Positions 7,980 through 16,450 of a stretch of 64,000 nt of DNA are shown piece after piece. The translations under genes were made by a program, and so were the position numbers. Source of the DNA: Arthrobacter sp. StoSoilA2 (lineage in GTDB: Bacteria; Actinomycetota; Actinomycetes; Actinomycetales; Micrococcaceae); the NCBI RefSeq assembly GCF_019977195.1, contig NZ_AP024643.1, forward strand, positions 4,526,001 to 4,590,000, given 5' to 3'. The first letter of the stretch is position 1. Every line of letters starts with the position of its first letter. The notes under the pieces were generated by a model that saw only the letters and a program-made list of their open reading frames with translations, made no database searches and had not been told where the DNA came from.

Positions 7980-8137
7980 GCTTGGCTGCAGATTACTTGA
8001 CATTCCGGGATTTGAGACGTCGCTTGTTCCTTTAAGGCGCGCACAGGTTTCGAGCCTGTTAATAGTTACTCGAACTCTTGCCATGTGGTGGCATCTGGTT
8101 TTTACTTGGTGGCAGTCTTCATCAATCGGAGGAACAC

Positions 8138-9337
8138 GTGGAAACCGTCAATCAGCTCCTTGCCTCAATACAGGATGTGGGCCGCGATGCGGTGCGCGGA
8201 GGCTACTCCAGGGCCGTCTACTCGACACCCGAACTTGATCTCAGGCACTGGTTCATTGAGCAGGCAAAAAGCCGCGGCCTGGACGTTGAAACAGATCGCA
8301 ACGGCATCATCTGGGCCTGGTGGGGAGACCCACAGGATGGCGCCCTCGTCACCGGCAGCCACCTCGATTCCGTCCCTGGTGGCGGCGCCTTCGATGGACC
8401 CCTCGGCGTCGCTTCCGCGCTCGCCGCCGTCGATCTCCTCAAAGCCCGCGGAGTTCAGCCGCCGCGTTCATTGGCCGTCACGGTCTTCCCGGAAGAAGAA
8501 GGGTCCCGCTTTGGAGTGGCCTGTTTGGGTTCCCGGCTCCTCACCGGCGCCATCGACGTCGACAAGGCACTGAACCTGCGCGACGCGGACGGAAACACCT
8601 TCGCCGACGTCGCGCGGGACAACGGCCTCGATCCCCGGCATGTCGGCCCTGATCCTGAGGCCTTGGCGCGGATCGGCGATTTCGTTGAATTGCACGTGGA
8701 ACAAGGCAAGGGCCTGGGACAAGACGGGCCGGCCATCGCGGTGGGAAGTTCGATCCTGGGTCACGGACGCTGGAAGATCAGCGTCAGCGGCCAAGGAAAC
8801 CATGCCGGCACCACCCTCATGGCAGACCGGGCCGATCCTATGGTTGCTGCCGCGCAGATCATCGTCGCCGTTCGCGATACGGCCGCCAAACAGCCCGATG
8901 CCCGGGCCACGGTCGGCCGTTTGACCCCCGTTCCCGGCGGCACCAACGTGATCGCCTCGCGCGTCGATCTATGGTTGGATGCCCGTCATCCCGACGACGC
9001 CGTGACGGCTCACCTTATCGAGGCCATCTACAGCACGGCGCAGGAAGTCGCCGCAGCCGAAGGGTGCACGGCAACCCTCACGGAAGAGTCCTACAGCGAC
9101 ACCGTGCACTTTGACCCGGGGCTGAGTCGACGCATCAGCGGCCTGCTGCCCGGAGCCCCGGTCCTGGCAACCGGCGCGGGGCACGACGCCGGCGTGTTGG
9201 CCGGATATGTTCCCTCGGCCATGCTTTTTGTCCGTAATCCCAGCGGAATCTCGCATTCACCGGAAGAATATGTGGCCGACGAGGACGCTTCGGCAGGCAC
9301 CGTTGCCCTCGCGGATGTTCTGGAAGGACTCCTGTGA
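8138..9337 (+). CDS. M20-family amidohydrolase (allantoate/N-carbamoyl-amino-acid hydrolase type)
   Basis: The 399-residue dinuclear-metal hydrolase has GSHLDSVPGGGAFDGPLG (His75, Asp77 and Asp86 region), EEEGSRFG, ELHVEQGKGL, and GHDAGVLAG near the C terminus, all typical of AllC/HyuC amidases. GTG at 8138 follows GGAGG by six bases; an upstream in-frame ATG at 8078 lacks this. Its stop overlaps the GTG of hutF (GTGA). In Streptomyces a protein of this type sits in the hut cluster next to hutU and hutF, which suggests that it hydrolyses N-formylglutamate in place of HutG. That role is inferred from context; allantoate or N-carbamoyl substrates are the family default. Confidence 0.85.
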   Translation: METVNQLLASIQDVGRDAVRGGYSRAVYSTPELDLRHWFIEQAKSRGLDVETDRNGIIWAWWGDPQDGALVTGSHLDSVPGGGAFDGPLGVASALAAVDLLKARGVQPPRSLAVTVFPEEEGSRFGVACLGSRLLTGAIDVDKALNLRDADGNTFADVARDNGLDPRHVGPDPEALARIGDFVELHVEQGKGLGQDGPAIAVGSSILGHGRWKISVSGQGNHAGTTLMADRADPMVAAAQIIVAVRDTAAKQPDARATVGRLTPVPGGTNVIASRVDLWLDARHPDDAVTAHLIEAIYSTAQEVAAAEGCTATLTEESYSDTVHFDPGLSRRISGLLPGAPVLATGAGHDAGVLAGYVPSAMLFVRNPSGISHSPEEYVADEDASAGTVALADVLEGLL

Positions 9338-10716
9338 ACGCGTTTTGGTGCGAAACGGCCATCATCACGTCAGACGATTCCGCCGGTTCGAAGGACCGCA
9401 CCGCCGGACCCACCACGCTGACGGCTGCCGCCGGAGTACGCATCGAAACGCAAAACGGCCGGATTTCCAGCATTACCACCGGAGCTGAACCGCAGCCCGG
9501 CGACAAGAGGCTGACCGGAATTACCTTCCCGGCAGCTGCCAACGCCCACTCCCATGCCTTCCATCGGGTGCTGCGCGGACGCACCCACGACGGCCGCGGA
9601 GATTTCTGGGTGTGGCGGGAGCAGATGTACCGAAGCGCATCCGAGCTGACTCCGGAGAAATACGAGAAGCTCGCCACTGCTGTCTTTGCTGAAATGGTGG
9701 TCACGGGCTTCAGCAGCGTGGCCGAATTCCACTATGTCCACCACCAACCCGACGGCAGGCCCTACGCGGAACCCCATGCCATGGAGCTGGCCCTGGCGCG
9801 AGCGGCAATGTCCGCCGGGATCCGGCTCACTCTTCTGGACACCTTGTATCTGGCCGGAGGAATCGGTACGCCCCTCAATCCCGAACAGGCAAGGTTCGGG
9901 GATGCGGATGTGCACGCCTGGCTCGATCGCCTAAGCTCACTCCGGGCAGCTGTTGCCCAGCAATTTCCGCCGGAACTTGTCAGCGTCGGAGCTGCTCTTC
10001 ACTCCGTCCGGGCCGTCCCGGAGGAAGACCTCAAAGTTGTAGCCAGGCAGCTGCCCGAAGACATCCCCCTTCACATCCACCTCAGTGAGCAACCTGCCGA
10101 GAACCAAGCCTGCCTCGAGGCCTACGGCACCACGCCAGCGGGTCTTTTGGAACGCCACGGACTCCTTTCCAACAGGCTGTCCGCCGTCCATTCAACTCAC
10201 CTGACGCAGGAAGACATCGCCCTGCTCGGAAACGCAGGCGCCACGGTGGTCATGTGCCCCAGCACGGAAGCCGACCTCGCAGACGGGATAGGTCCCGCGC
10301 GGGAGCTTGCCGACGCCGGGGCAGCCATTGCGCTGGGCACGGACCAGCATGCGGTGATCGACCCATGGACTGAAATGCGCACGTTGGAACACGGCGAGCG
10401 GTTGGGCACAGGACAGCGGGGCAGGTTCTCACCTCAGGAACTCCTGCGGGCCGCAACCGAAGGGGGTGCCCGGTCCATGGCTACGCCCATTGCCGCGTCG
10501 GGCCTTGAGGTCGGCGCCGTGTGCGATCTCATGGTTATTGATCCGGCATCCACCCGCACTGCCGGGTCCCGACCTTTGCAGATGGCATTCAGCGCAACTT
10601 CCAGCGACGTCACCGAGGTCATCATCGCCGGAGAACTGGTGGCCTCGCACGGCGTCCACACACAGCTCGGCAGCCCGGGCAGTCTTCTGTCGGAGGCGCT
10701 GCAAGAGCTTTCCTAG
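9334..10716 (+). CDS. hutF: Formimidoylglutamate deiminase
   Basis: The 460-residue amidohydrolase-superfamily enzyme deiminates N-formimidoyl-L-glutamate to N-formylglutamate and ammonia. Metal-site motifs are AHSHAFHR (His72 and His74), HIHLSEQPAEN, SAVHSTHLT and LGTDQHAVIDPWTEMR, the last being characteristic of HutF. The C terminus has GLEVGAVCDLMVID, the usual composite-sandwich end of the fold. The start is GTG, overlapping the stop of the M20 gene. Together these two genes define the five-step variant of histidine degradation. The two predicted products diverge from the IclR operon. Confidence 0.92.
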   Translation: MNAFWCETAIITSDDSAGSKDRTAGPTTLTAAAGVRIETQNGRISSITTGAEPQPGDKRLTGITFPAAANAHSHAFHRVLRGRTHDGRGDFWVWREQMYRSASELTPEKYEKLATAVFAEMVVTGFSSVAEFHYVHHQPDGRPYAEPHAMELALARAAMSAGIRLTLLDTLYLAGGIGTPLNPEQARFGDADVHAWLDRLSSLRAAVAQQFPPELVSVGAALHSVRAVPEEDLKVVARQLPEDIPLHIHLSEQPAENQACLEAYGTTPAGLLERHGLLSNRLSAVHSTHLTQEDIALLGNAGATVVMCPSTEADLADGIGPARELADAGAAIALGTDQHAVIDPWTEMRTLEHGERLGTGQRGRFSPQELLRAATEGGARSMATPIAASGLEVGAVCDLMVIDPASTRTAGSRPLQMAFSATSSDVTEVIIAGELVASHGVHTQLGSPGSLLSEALQELS

Positions 10717-10743
10717 CGTCATGATGCGCTCCTCCAAGGGGCG

Positions 10744-10789
10744 ACGACGGCATGGTGCGTTCCGATCCCAACGCACCTGCCGCCGTCGT
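10744..10789 (+). terminator. Hairpin terminator after hutF
   Basis: Arms 10744-10761 and 10770-10789 pair around an eight-base loop, with a small bulge in the right arm. It lies 27 bases after the hutF stop. Confidence 0.6.
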
Positions 10790-11048
10790 GCTTTGCGTTC
10801 AAGTAGTGACGCCAAAGGCAACCCTTCCGACCTTGAGAGGGCGTGTTTGGACCTTCCAGCCCACTCCCAGCTGCCAATCAGGAGAGGTGCGTTAATTTAG
10901 TGAATGCACGTCATCTGAACCGCCTTGACTGGAACTTGGCGGATATGGCGTGCCACACTGTGTAGCGCGTGTGCACCGGCGTCCCCGTCGGAACAGCCGA
11001 CGACGTCCCGCACCGTGAATCCCACACCACCATTCCCAAGGGAGACCC
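10790..11048 (+). other. Intergenic region before sugar porter
   Basis: No gene is visible here. It should hold the promoter of the sugar porter; TTGACT at about 10926 is a possible -35 element without a convincing -10 partner. GGGAGAC six bases before 11049 is the ribosome binding site. Confidence 0.4.
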
Positions 11049-12515
11049 ATGTCCAATCCCAGCACCGAAGGCGTGCCACCAGTGTCCAGGAAAGTGATCG
11101 GCCTGGCCGTCGCTGGGGCGGTGGGTGGCTTCCTGTTCGGCTTCGATTCTTCCGTGGTCAACGGTGCCGTGGATGCCATGAAGGACGAATTCCTGATGAG
11201 CGAGGCCGTCACTGGCTTTGCTGTCGCCGTCGCCCTGCTGGGGTGCGCACTGGGAGCCTATCTTGCGGGCAAGGTGGCCGACCGCTACGGCCGCATCCCG
11301 GCCATGAAGATCGGTGCCCTCCTGTTCCTGGTGAGTTCCGTAGGTACAGGACTGGCTTTTGGTGTGTGGGACCTGATCTTCTGGCGCTTGGTGGGGGGCT
11401 TGGGCATCGGCCTTGCTTCGGTGATCGCCCCTGCCTACATTTCCGAGATTTCTCCCCGACACGTGCGTGGTCGCTTGGCGTCCCTTCAGCAGCTAGCCAT
11501 CACTACGGGTATCTTTGCGGCACTGTTGTCCGACGCCGTCCTGGCTAATTCAGCCGGCAGCGCCGGCAGCACCTTCTGGATCGGCATGGAGGCCTGGCGC
11601 TGGATGTTCATCGCTTGTGCCGTCCCCGCTGCCGTGTACGGCTGGATCGCATTCCGCTTGCCCGAGTCGCCGCACTTCCTGGTGCTCAACGGCAAGGAAG
11701 GTGCCGCCCGCAAGATCTTCGACACCCTCATCCCGGGCGACGACACCGAACGGCACATCCGCGATATCCGCGAATCCATCCAGCAGGACCAGCTGTCCAC
11801 CAAGAAGGGCTCGCTGCGGGGCAACACATTCGGCCTGCAGGCGGTGGTGTGGATCGGCATCATCCTGTCCGTGCTGCAGCAATTTGTTGGCATCAACGTG
11901 ATCTTCTACTACTCAACCACGCTGTGGAAGGCGGTTGGATTCCAGGAGAAGGACTCCCTGACCATCTCCGTCGCCACGTCCGTGACGAACATTCTGGTGA
12001 CGTTGGTAGCCATTGCACTGGTGGACCGCATTGGTCGCCGACCGATCCTTCTGACCGGTTCCATCGGCATGGCCGCCTCGCTCGGCGTCATGGCATTGGC
12101 GTTCTCCTCAGCTGTTGGTACGGGCTCCGAGATCAGCCTCCCGGGCGCTTGGGGGCCAGTTGCCCTGGTTGCGGCCAACGTCTTCGTGATCAGCTTCGGT
12201 GCTTCCTGGGGTCCACTCGTCTGGGTGCTGCTTGGCGAGATCTTCCCGTCCCGCATTCGGGCCCGCGCGCTCGGACTGGCGGCGGCCGCGCAATGGATCG
12301 CCAACTTTGCCATCACGCTCAGCTTCCCCATCATGGCGGCGGGTTCGCTGCCGCTGACGTACGCCTTGTACGCGGCGTTCGCTGCGGCGTCGTTCTTCTT
12401 TGTGATGTTCAAGGTTCCCGAGACCAACGGCATGTCGCTGGAGCAGGCCGAGACGCTTTTCGTCCCCAAGGGCGCGCCGGTGGCACCGCTTCCGGTTACC
12501 TCCCACGAGCAGTAG
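11049..12515 (+). CDS. Sugar porter family MFS transporter
   Basis: The 488-residue protein has twelve predicted helices and all sugar-porter signatures: GGFLFGFDSSVVNGA in helix 1, GKVADRYGRIPAMKIG, RLVGGLGIGLASVIAPAYISEISPRHVRGRL, PESPHFLV before the central loop, LQQFVGINVIFYYSTTLW in helix 7, DRIGRRPILL and the final PETNGMSLEQAE. It resembles proton-coupled glucose, xylose, arabinose or inositol importers; the substrate cannot be read from the sequence. The start has GGGAGACC upstream. It is monocistronic and converges on the MFS gene that ends 10 bases later. Confidence 0.92.
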   Translation: MSNPSTEGVPPVSRKVIGLAVAGAVGGFLFGFDSSVVNGAVDAMKDEFLMSEAVTGFAVAVALLGCALGAYLAGKVADRYGRIPAMKIGALLFLVSSVGTGLAFGVWDLIFWRLVGGLGIGLASVIAPAYISEISPRHVRGRLASLQQLAITTGIFAALLSDAVLANSAGSAGSTFWIGMEAWRWMFIACAVPAAVYGWIAFRLPESPHFLVLNGKEGAARKIFDTLIPGDDTERHIRDIRESIQQDQLSTKKGSLRGNTFGLQAVVWIGIILSVLQQFVGINVIFYYSTTLWKAVGFQEKDSLTISVATSVTNILVTLVAIALVDRIGRRPILLTGSIGMAASLGVMALAFSSAVGTGSEISLPGAWGPVALVAANVFVISFGASWGPLVWVLLGEIFPSRIRARALGLAAAAQWIANFAITLSFPIMAAGSLPLTYALYAAFAAASFFFVMFKVPETNGMSLEQAETLFVPKGAPVAPLPVTSHEQ

Positions 12516-12524
12516 TCGGGGCAA

Positions 12525-13763
12525 TCACACCAGGTGCGGCTCGTGCGACTTCAGGTACCCGCGGCCTCCGAAGGAAATGAGAATCGCGATCACCATGGCA
12601 ACGGCACCGGCGAAGAAGGGCACCTGCGGCCCAAAGTGCTCGCCTAGCTGGGCGGCGGCAAAGGGGGCCAGCGCACCACCCATCCAACGCACAAAGTTGT
12701 AGCCGGCGGATGCGACGGGTCGCGGAGAATCGGAGACGCCCATGGCCAGTTCGGTGTAAATCGTATTGTTGATGCCCAGCAGGGCACCCGCCACGATCAC
12801 AAGCACGACGACGGCAGTCACCGAGTGCCCGGCAGCAAGTCCCAGTCCGAGGAGATCGAGCATGAGCGCTGCCAAAGTGCCGGTCAGGACCTTAACAGCG
12901 CCGAAACGCTTCTGGAGCACGGGCGCGACGAACACCGAGAACACGGCAACGGCAACGCCCCAACCGAAGAACACTCCCCCGATGCCGTATGCATCCATGC
13001 CGAGGATGAACGGCGTGAAAGCGAGGATAGTGAAGAAGCCGTAGTTGTAGAACAGGGCACTTGCCGCGGTGGTGCTGAGGCCCTTGTGTCCCAGCGCGAG
13101 AAGCGGATCCCGCAGGCGTGACTTCCTGGCGGGAGCGGGCGTCTTGGGAAGCAAGGCCAGCAGCGCGATAAAAGCGGCAGCCATGAGGACCGCGGTTCCA
13201 AAGAACGGCGCCCGCCACTGCCAGCCGCCCAACAAGGCCCCGAGAAGCGGACCCAGCGAGATACCCAGGCCGAGCGCCGCTTCGTAGAGAATGATGGCCG
13301 TTCCGGTCCCACCACTGGCCACACCGACAATCACTGCCAGGGCGGTGGCGACAAAGAGGGCGTTACCCAAGCCCCAACCAGCACGGAAACCCACCAATTG
13401 CTCAACACTGCCGGACAAGCCGGACAACGATGCGAACACCACGATCACTGCCAGCCCGATCAGGAGCGTCTTCTTGCCGCCGATGCGCGAGGACACGAAG
13501 CCGCTGATCAGCATGGCGATCGCCGTCACCAGGAAGTAGCTCGTGAAGAGCAGGGAAACTTCGCTGGTGGAGGCCTCGAGGTTCTTGGCGATTGCCGGAA
13601 GAATCGGGTCCACGAGCCCGATGCCCATGAACGCGAACACGGCAGCCAGCGCAGTGGCCCACACGGCCTTCGGCTGCCTCAGGAATGAAGCCTTTTCAGC
13701 CGCAAGGGTGGTTTCAGTAGTTGTCTCGGCGCTTTCTGAAGCGTCAGCCAATTGGCGTGACAT
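12525..13763 (-). CDS. DHA1-family MFS exporter
   Basis: The 412-residue protein has twelve hydrophobic segments, the helix-2 to helix-3 loop GFVSSRIGGKKTLLIG and the helix-5 drug-efflux-like motif GLGISLGPLLGALLGG. A polar N-terminal tail of about 35 residues precedes helix 1 (VWATALAAVFAFMGIGLVDPILPAI). The immediately upstream MarR gene (33-base gap) points to a drug or metabolite exporter under MarR control. It ends facing the sugar porter with only nine bases between, and no terminator is visible there. Confidence 0.88.
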   Translation of the reverse strand: MSRQLADASESAETTTETTLAAEKASFLRQPKAVWATALAAVFAFMGIGLVDPILPAIAKNLEASTSEVSLLFTSYFLVTAIAMLISGFVSSRIGGKKTLLIGLAVIVVFASLSGLSGSVEQLVGFRAGWGLGNALFVATALAVIVGVASGGTGTAIILYEAALGLGISLGPLLGALLGGWQWRAPFFGTAVLMAAAFIALLALLPKTPAPARKSRLRDPLLALGHKGLSTTAASALFYNYGFFTILAFTPFILGMDAYGIGGVFFGWGVAVAVFSVFVAPVLQKRFGAVKVLTGTLAALMLDLLGLGLAAGHSVTAVVVLVIVAGALLGINNTIYTELAMGVSDSPRPVASAGYNFVRWMGGALAPFAAAQLGEHFGPQVPFFAGAVAMVIAILISFGGRGYLKSHEPHLV

Positions 13764-13796
13764 TCAAGGGCTCCTTGTCGATGCGTTTAGTTGTGG

Positions 13797-14246
13797 TTAG
13801 TTCTGGAATGAGCTGTTGAGCTTGCTGATGATGGGGAGCGCCGCGGCGAGTTGCTCGACTTCGTCGCTGCTCAGCTCCTGCAGCAGCCCGGCCACCATCG
13901 CGTTTCGCCGCTGGTTGGCGGACTCGACGGCGACCCTCCCGGCTTTGGTGATGACCACCTGCACGGCGCGGGAATCGTTGACGTCAGGCTGCCTGCTGAC
14001 GAGCCCTGAGCGTTCGAGCTTGATGATCTGCTCTGTGGCGCTGGGGACCTTGATCCCCAGGTTCTTGGCGATGTCACCCACGCGGAGTCCGCCGTCGGAA
14101 ATCATGGACAGCAGGCTGAGCTGCGCTGCGGTGAGTTCACCCTCCGGATCCAGGCGGCGGAACATGTACACGCCAAGGCGGAGTGACTCGCGAAATTCCT
14201 GAGCAATATGGAGAAGCCGTGGGTCTAAAGCCGAAGTGCTCGTCAT
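13797..14246 (-). CDS. MarR-family transcriptional regulator
   Basis: The 149-residue protein has the MarR winged helix: LTAAQLSLLSMISDGGLRVGDIAKNLGIKVPSATEQIIKLERSGLVSRQPDVNDSRAVQVVITKAG, followed by the C-terminal dimerisation helix. It lies upstream of the MFS exporter on the same strand, the usual autoregulated repressor-efflux arrangement. The ATG at 14246 is only one base from a 31-bp palindrome, so no room remains for a normal leader; translation of a leaderless mRNA, common in actinobacteria, or a start further inside are the alternatives. Confidence 0.93.
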   Translation of the reverse strand: MTSTSALDPRLLHIAQEFRESLRLGVYMFRRLDPEGELTAAQLSLLSMISDGGLRVGDIAKNLGIKVPSATEQIIKLERSGLVSRQPDVNDSRAVQVVITKAGRVAVESANQRRNAMVAGLLQELSSDEVEQLAAALPIISKLNSSFQN

Positions 14247-14247
14247 A

Positions 14248-14278
14248 CTTAGGTAGCCTAATAGTTAGGATACCTAAG
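14248..14278. promoter_or_regulatory. MarR operator palindrome
   Basis: Arms CTTAGGTAGCCTAA (14248-14261) and TTAGGATACCTAAG (14265-14278) match at 13 of 14 positions with a three-base spacer. It abuts the marR start and probably overlaps the promoter of the marR-MFS operon. Confidence 0.75.
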
Positions 14279-14302
14279 AGTCAAGCGATGCAGCACGCAA
14301 GT

Positions 14303-14354
14303 GAGTCGCAGGTGAGCGCGTTTAGAGCCCTGAAAACGCGCACAAATGCGACTC
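14303..14354. repeat. Palindromic hairpin with AGCCCT in the loop
   Basis: Arms 14303-14323 and 14334-14354 pair at 18 of 21 positions around the loop AGAGCCCTGA. The core gtttAGAGCCCTGaaaac resembles the hairpin at 1812-1875, while the outer arms differ. It lies just past the acetyltransferase stop and could terminate that transcript. Confidence 0.7.
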
Positions 14355-14361
14355 AGTCGGG

Positions 14362-14868
14362 TTAAAGCGTGAGCTTCATGCCCTCATGGCTCGCGACGAA
14401 GCCCAGCCGTTCGTAGAAACGGTGCGCAGCAACGCGCGACTTGTCCGTGGTGAGCTGCACCAGGGAGCAGCCACGGTCCCGGGCCTGGTCGATGGCCCAC
14501 TGGATCATGAGCGCGCCTACGCCTTGGCCACGGAGCACTTCAGAAACCCGCACGGCTTCGATCTGCGCCCGCCAAGAGCCCTTGCGGGACAGGCCCGGGA
14601 GATAGCTGAGCTGGAAAGTGGCCACCAGGTCGCCGTTCAGTTCGCCCACCACCAGGAGGTGGGCCGGATCGCCGTCGATCGCGTCAAAAGCCAGCTCGTA
14701 CGGCACGAGGTCGTCCGGATTTTCACGCGCGGCACCTAATTGGTCATCAATCAGCAGCGCAAGGATGCGCGGCAAGTCGGCTTTAGTGGCGCGCCGAAGA
14801 CTAAAGGTTCCGGAGCCGACGTCGGCAGTCATCAGGGCGGGCATGGCGGCAGAGTCTGGGGTCACCAC
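14362..14868 (-). CDS. GNAT-family N-acetyltransferase
   Basis: The 168-residue protein has the acetyl-CoA binding motif VRVSEVLRGQGVGALMIQWAIDQARDRGC (motif A, with R-G-Q-G-V-G), a preceding strand ATFQLSYLPGLSRKGSWRAQIEAV and the C-terminal AAHRFYERLGFVASHEGMKL. This last pattern is common in acetyltransferases acting on small amines or peptides. The GTG at 14868 is the longest start; an internal ATG at 14832 would remove the non-conserved first 12 residues. It is divergent from the PadR operon and has a hairpin after its stop. The substrate is unknown. Confidence 0.88.
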   Translation of the reverse strand: MVTPDSAAMPALMTADVGSGTFSLRRATKADLPRILALLIDDQLGAARENPDDLVPYELAFDAIDGDPAHLLVVGELNGDLVATFQLSYLPGLSRKGSWRAQIEAVRVSEVLRGQGVGALMIQWAIDQARDRGCSLVQLTTDKSRVAAHRFYERLGFVASHEGMKLTL

Positions 14869-14892
14869 CCCAGCATGCCATTTTGATCAGAA

Positions 14893-14953
14893 CTCAGTAT
14901 TGCTAAGTACCGGTACCTAGTTCTACTATGTAGCGGTAGCTAGTATTACTGAG
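14893..14953. promoter_or_regulatory. 61-bp imperfect palindrome upstream of padR
   Basis: Arms 14893-14915 and 14931-14953 match at 18 of 23 positions (CTCAGTA at one end, TACTGAG at the other). The left arm holds the short palindrome GTACCGGTAC. It lies between the divergent acetyltransferase and padR genes and is a likely PadR operator and promoter region; GGAGG follows at 14961. Confidence 0.65.
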
Positions 14954-14971
14954 TAGTGAAGGAGGTGTCCG

Positions 14972-15301
14972 ATGGGCAAGCAAATGACAGAGATGCTCAA
15001 AGGCACGTTGGAGGGCATTGTTCTGGCCCTCCTCACCGGAAAGGCGGCGTACGGATACGAAATCACAACGCTGCTCCGGGCGCAGGGCTTCACCGAGATC
15101 GCTGAGGGCACCGTGTACGCACTGCTGGTCAGGATCGAACAAAAAGGGCTGGTGGACGTCGAAAAGCGACCATCCGAAAAGGGGCCACCCCGCAAGGTGT
15201 ACACCCTCAACGCGCAGGGCGAAAAAGAACTGAAGGAATTTTGGAACACATGGAGCTTCTTGTCCGAACGGCTTGAACAGCTCCGCAAGGGAGGAAATTA
15301 A
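14972..15301 (+). CDS. PadR-family transcriptional regulator
   Basis: The 109-residue protein has the PadR winged helix: MLKGTLEGIVLALLTGKAAYGYEITTLLRAQGFTEIAEGTVYALLVRIEQKGLVDVEKRPSEKGPPRKVYTLNAQGEKEL. The short form (about 110 residues, without a long C-terminal coiled coil) corresponds to the small PadR subfamily found with ABC exporters. ATG at 14972 follows GGAGG by eight bases. It heads an operon of four genes with one-base to overlapping junctions, which it presumably represses until a drug or signal binds. Confidence 0.95.
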   Translation: MGKQMTEMLKGTLEGIVLALLTGKAAYGYEITTLLRAQGFTEIAEGTVYALLVRIEQKGLVDVEKRPSEKGPPRKVYTLNAQGEKELKEFWNTWSFLSERLEQLRKGGN

Positions 15302-15302
15302 C

Positions 15303-15668
15303 ATGGCAGCAAAGTGGATCGAGCTGGTAACCGGATCGCTCGAGCAGAAGAAGCAGTACAAGCAGGCCAAGGCGCGGCTGGATGCGCTGCCTGAGCCCTA
15401 CTCCTCCGTGGCGAACGCCTTCAACCGATACTTCATGTACTACGGCGGGGTCACCGAGGGGGACACGATCGTGCAGATGTTCACCGACCTCGCCGACCTA
15501 TGGGAACGCGCCGCAGTCGACGGCACGCCTGTGAGCGAGATCGTCGGCGAGGACCCCATCGAGTTCGCCGAGGCCTTTGCCCAGGCATACGGCGGAAAGC
15601 GCTGGATTGATAAGGAACGCGAGCGCCTCACGAAGGCCGTTGATAAAGCGAAGGAGGCTGAATCATGA
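15303..15668 (+). CDS. DUF1048-family protein
   Basis: The 121-residue soluble, charged, mostly helical protein has the pattern of DUF1048 members that accompany PadR regulators (ARLDALPEPYSSVANAFNRYFMYYGG, LADLWERAAVDGTPVSEIVGEDPIEFAEAFAQAY, WIDKERERL). ATG at 15303 follows AGGGAGGAAATTAAC; it overlaps nothing upstream and its TGA overlaps the ATG of the ABC ATPase. Its biochemical role is unknown; the fixed association with PadR and ABC exporters suggests a modulator of either. Confidence 0.85.
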   Translation: MAAKWIELVTGSLEQKKQYKQAKARLDALPEPYSSVANAFNRYFMYYGGVTEGDTIVQMFTDLADLWERAAVDGTPVSEIVGEDPIEFAEAFAQAYGGKRWIDKERERLTKAVDKAKEAES

Positions 15669-16450
15669 CTGCTACCGCAATCCGGGTAGAGGGCATCGAG
15701 AAGTCGTACAAGGATCTCCATGTTCTGCGCGGCGTGGACTTCGAGGTGGCGTCGGGCAGCATCTTCGCCCTCCTCGGCTCCAACGGAGCAGGCAAAACCA
15801 CCATGGTGAAGATCTTGTCCACACTGCTCAAAGCGGATGCCGGCACTGCCGCCGTCGAGGGTTTTGATGTTGCCACCGCGTCGCTCCAGGTACGGCAGTC
15901 CATCAGCCTGACCGGGCAGTTCGCAGCGGTGGACGAGGTGCTGTCCGGCAAGGAGAACCTGATTCTGGTGGCGAAACTGCGTCACCTGAAAAACGCGGCT
16001 CAGATCGCAGATGAGTTGCTGGCTCAGTTCAGCCTCACCGAAGCGGGGTCCCGCAAGGTGGCGACGTACTCCGGCGGCATGCGTCGCCGCCTGGATATCG
16101 CCATGAGCCTGATCGGGCAGCCGAAGGTGATCTTCCTGGACGAACCCACCACAGGCCTGGACCCCGAAGCCCGCCTCGAGGTCTGGCAGACCGTCAAGGA
16201 TCTCGCCCGGAACGGCACAACAGTGCTGCTCACCACCCAATACCTCGACGAAGCCGAGCATCTCGCCGACCGGATCGCGATCCTGCACAAGGGCACGATC
16301 ATCCAGAACGGCACGCTCGACGAGCTCAAGCGGCTGCTGCCGGCGGCCGAGGTCGAGTACGTCGAGAAGCAGCCCTCGCTCGAAGACATCTTCCTGGCGC
16401 TCGTCGGCGAAACGGCTGAAGAGCAGAAAGAACAGGAGGCATCCCGATGA
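15665..16450 (+). CDS. DrrA-type ABC exporter ATPase
   Basis: The 261-residue ATPase has Walker A GSNGAGKT (38-45), Q-loop SLTGQFAAVDEVLSGKENL, signature YSGGMRRRLDIAMSL, Walker B VIFLDEPTTGLDP and switch LLTTQYLDEAEHLAD. The C-terminal EYVEKQPSLEDIFLALVG is typical of the DrrA/NodI daunorubicin-resistance group, though the family C-terminal extension is short here. It is coupled by ATGA overlaps to both the DUF1048 gene and the permease, and powers export through the latter. Confidence 0.95.
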   Translation: MTATAIRVEGIEKSYKDLHVLRGVDFEVASGSIFALLGSNGAGKTTMVKILSTLLKADAGTAAVEGFDVATASLQVRQSISLTGQFAAVDEVLSGKENLILVAKLRHLKNAAQIADELLAQFSLTEAGSRKVATYSGGMRRRLDIAMSLIGQPKVIFLDEPTTGLDPEARLEVWQTVKDLARNGTTVLLTTQYLDEAEHLADRIAILHKGTIIQNGTLDELKRLLPAAEVEYVEKQPSLEDIFLALVGETAEEQKEQEASR

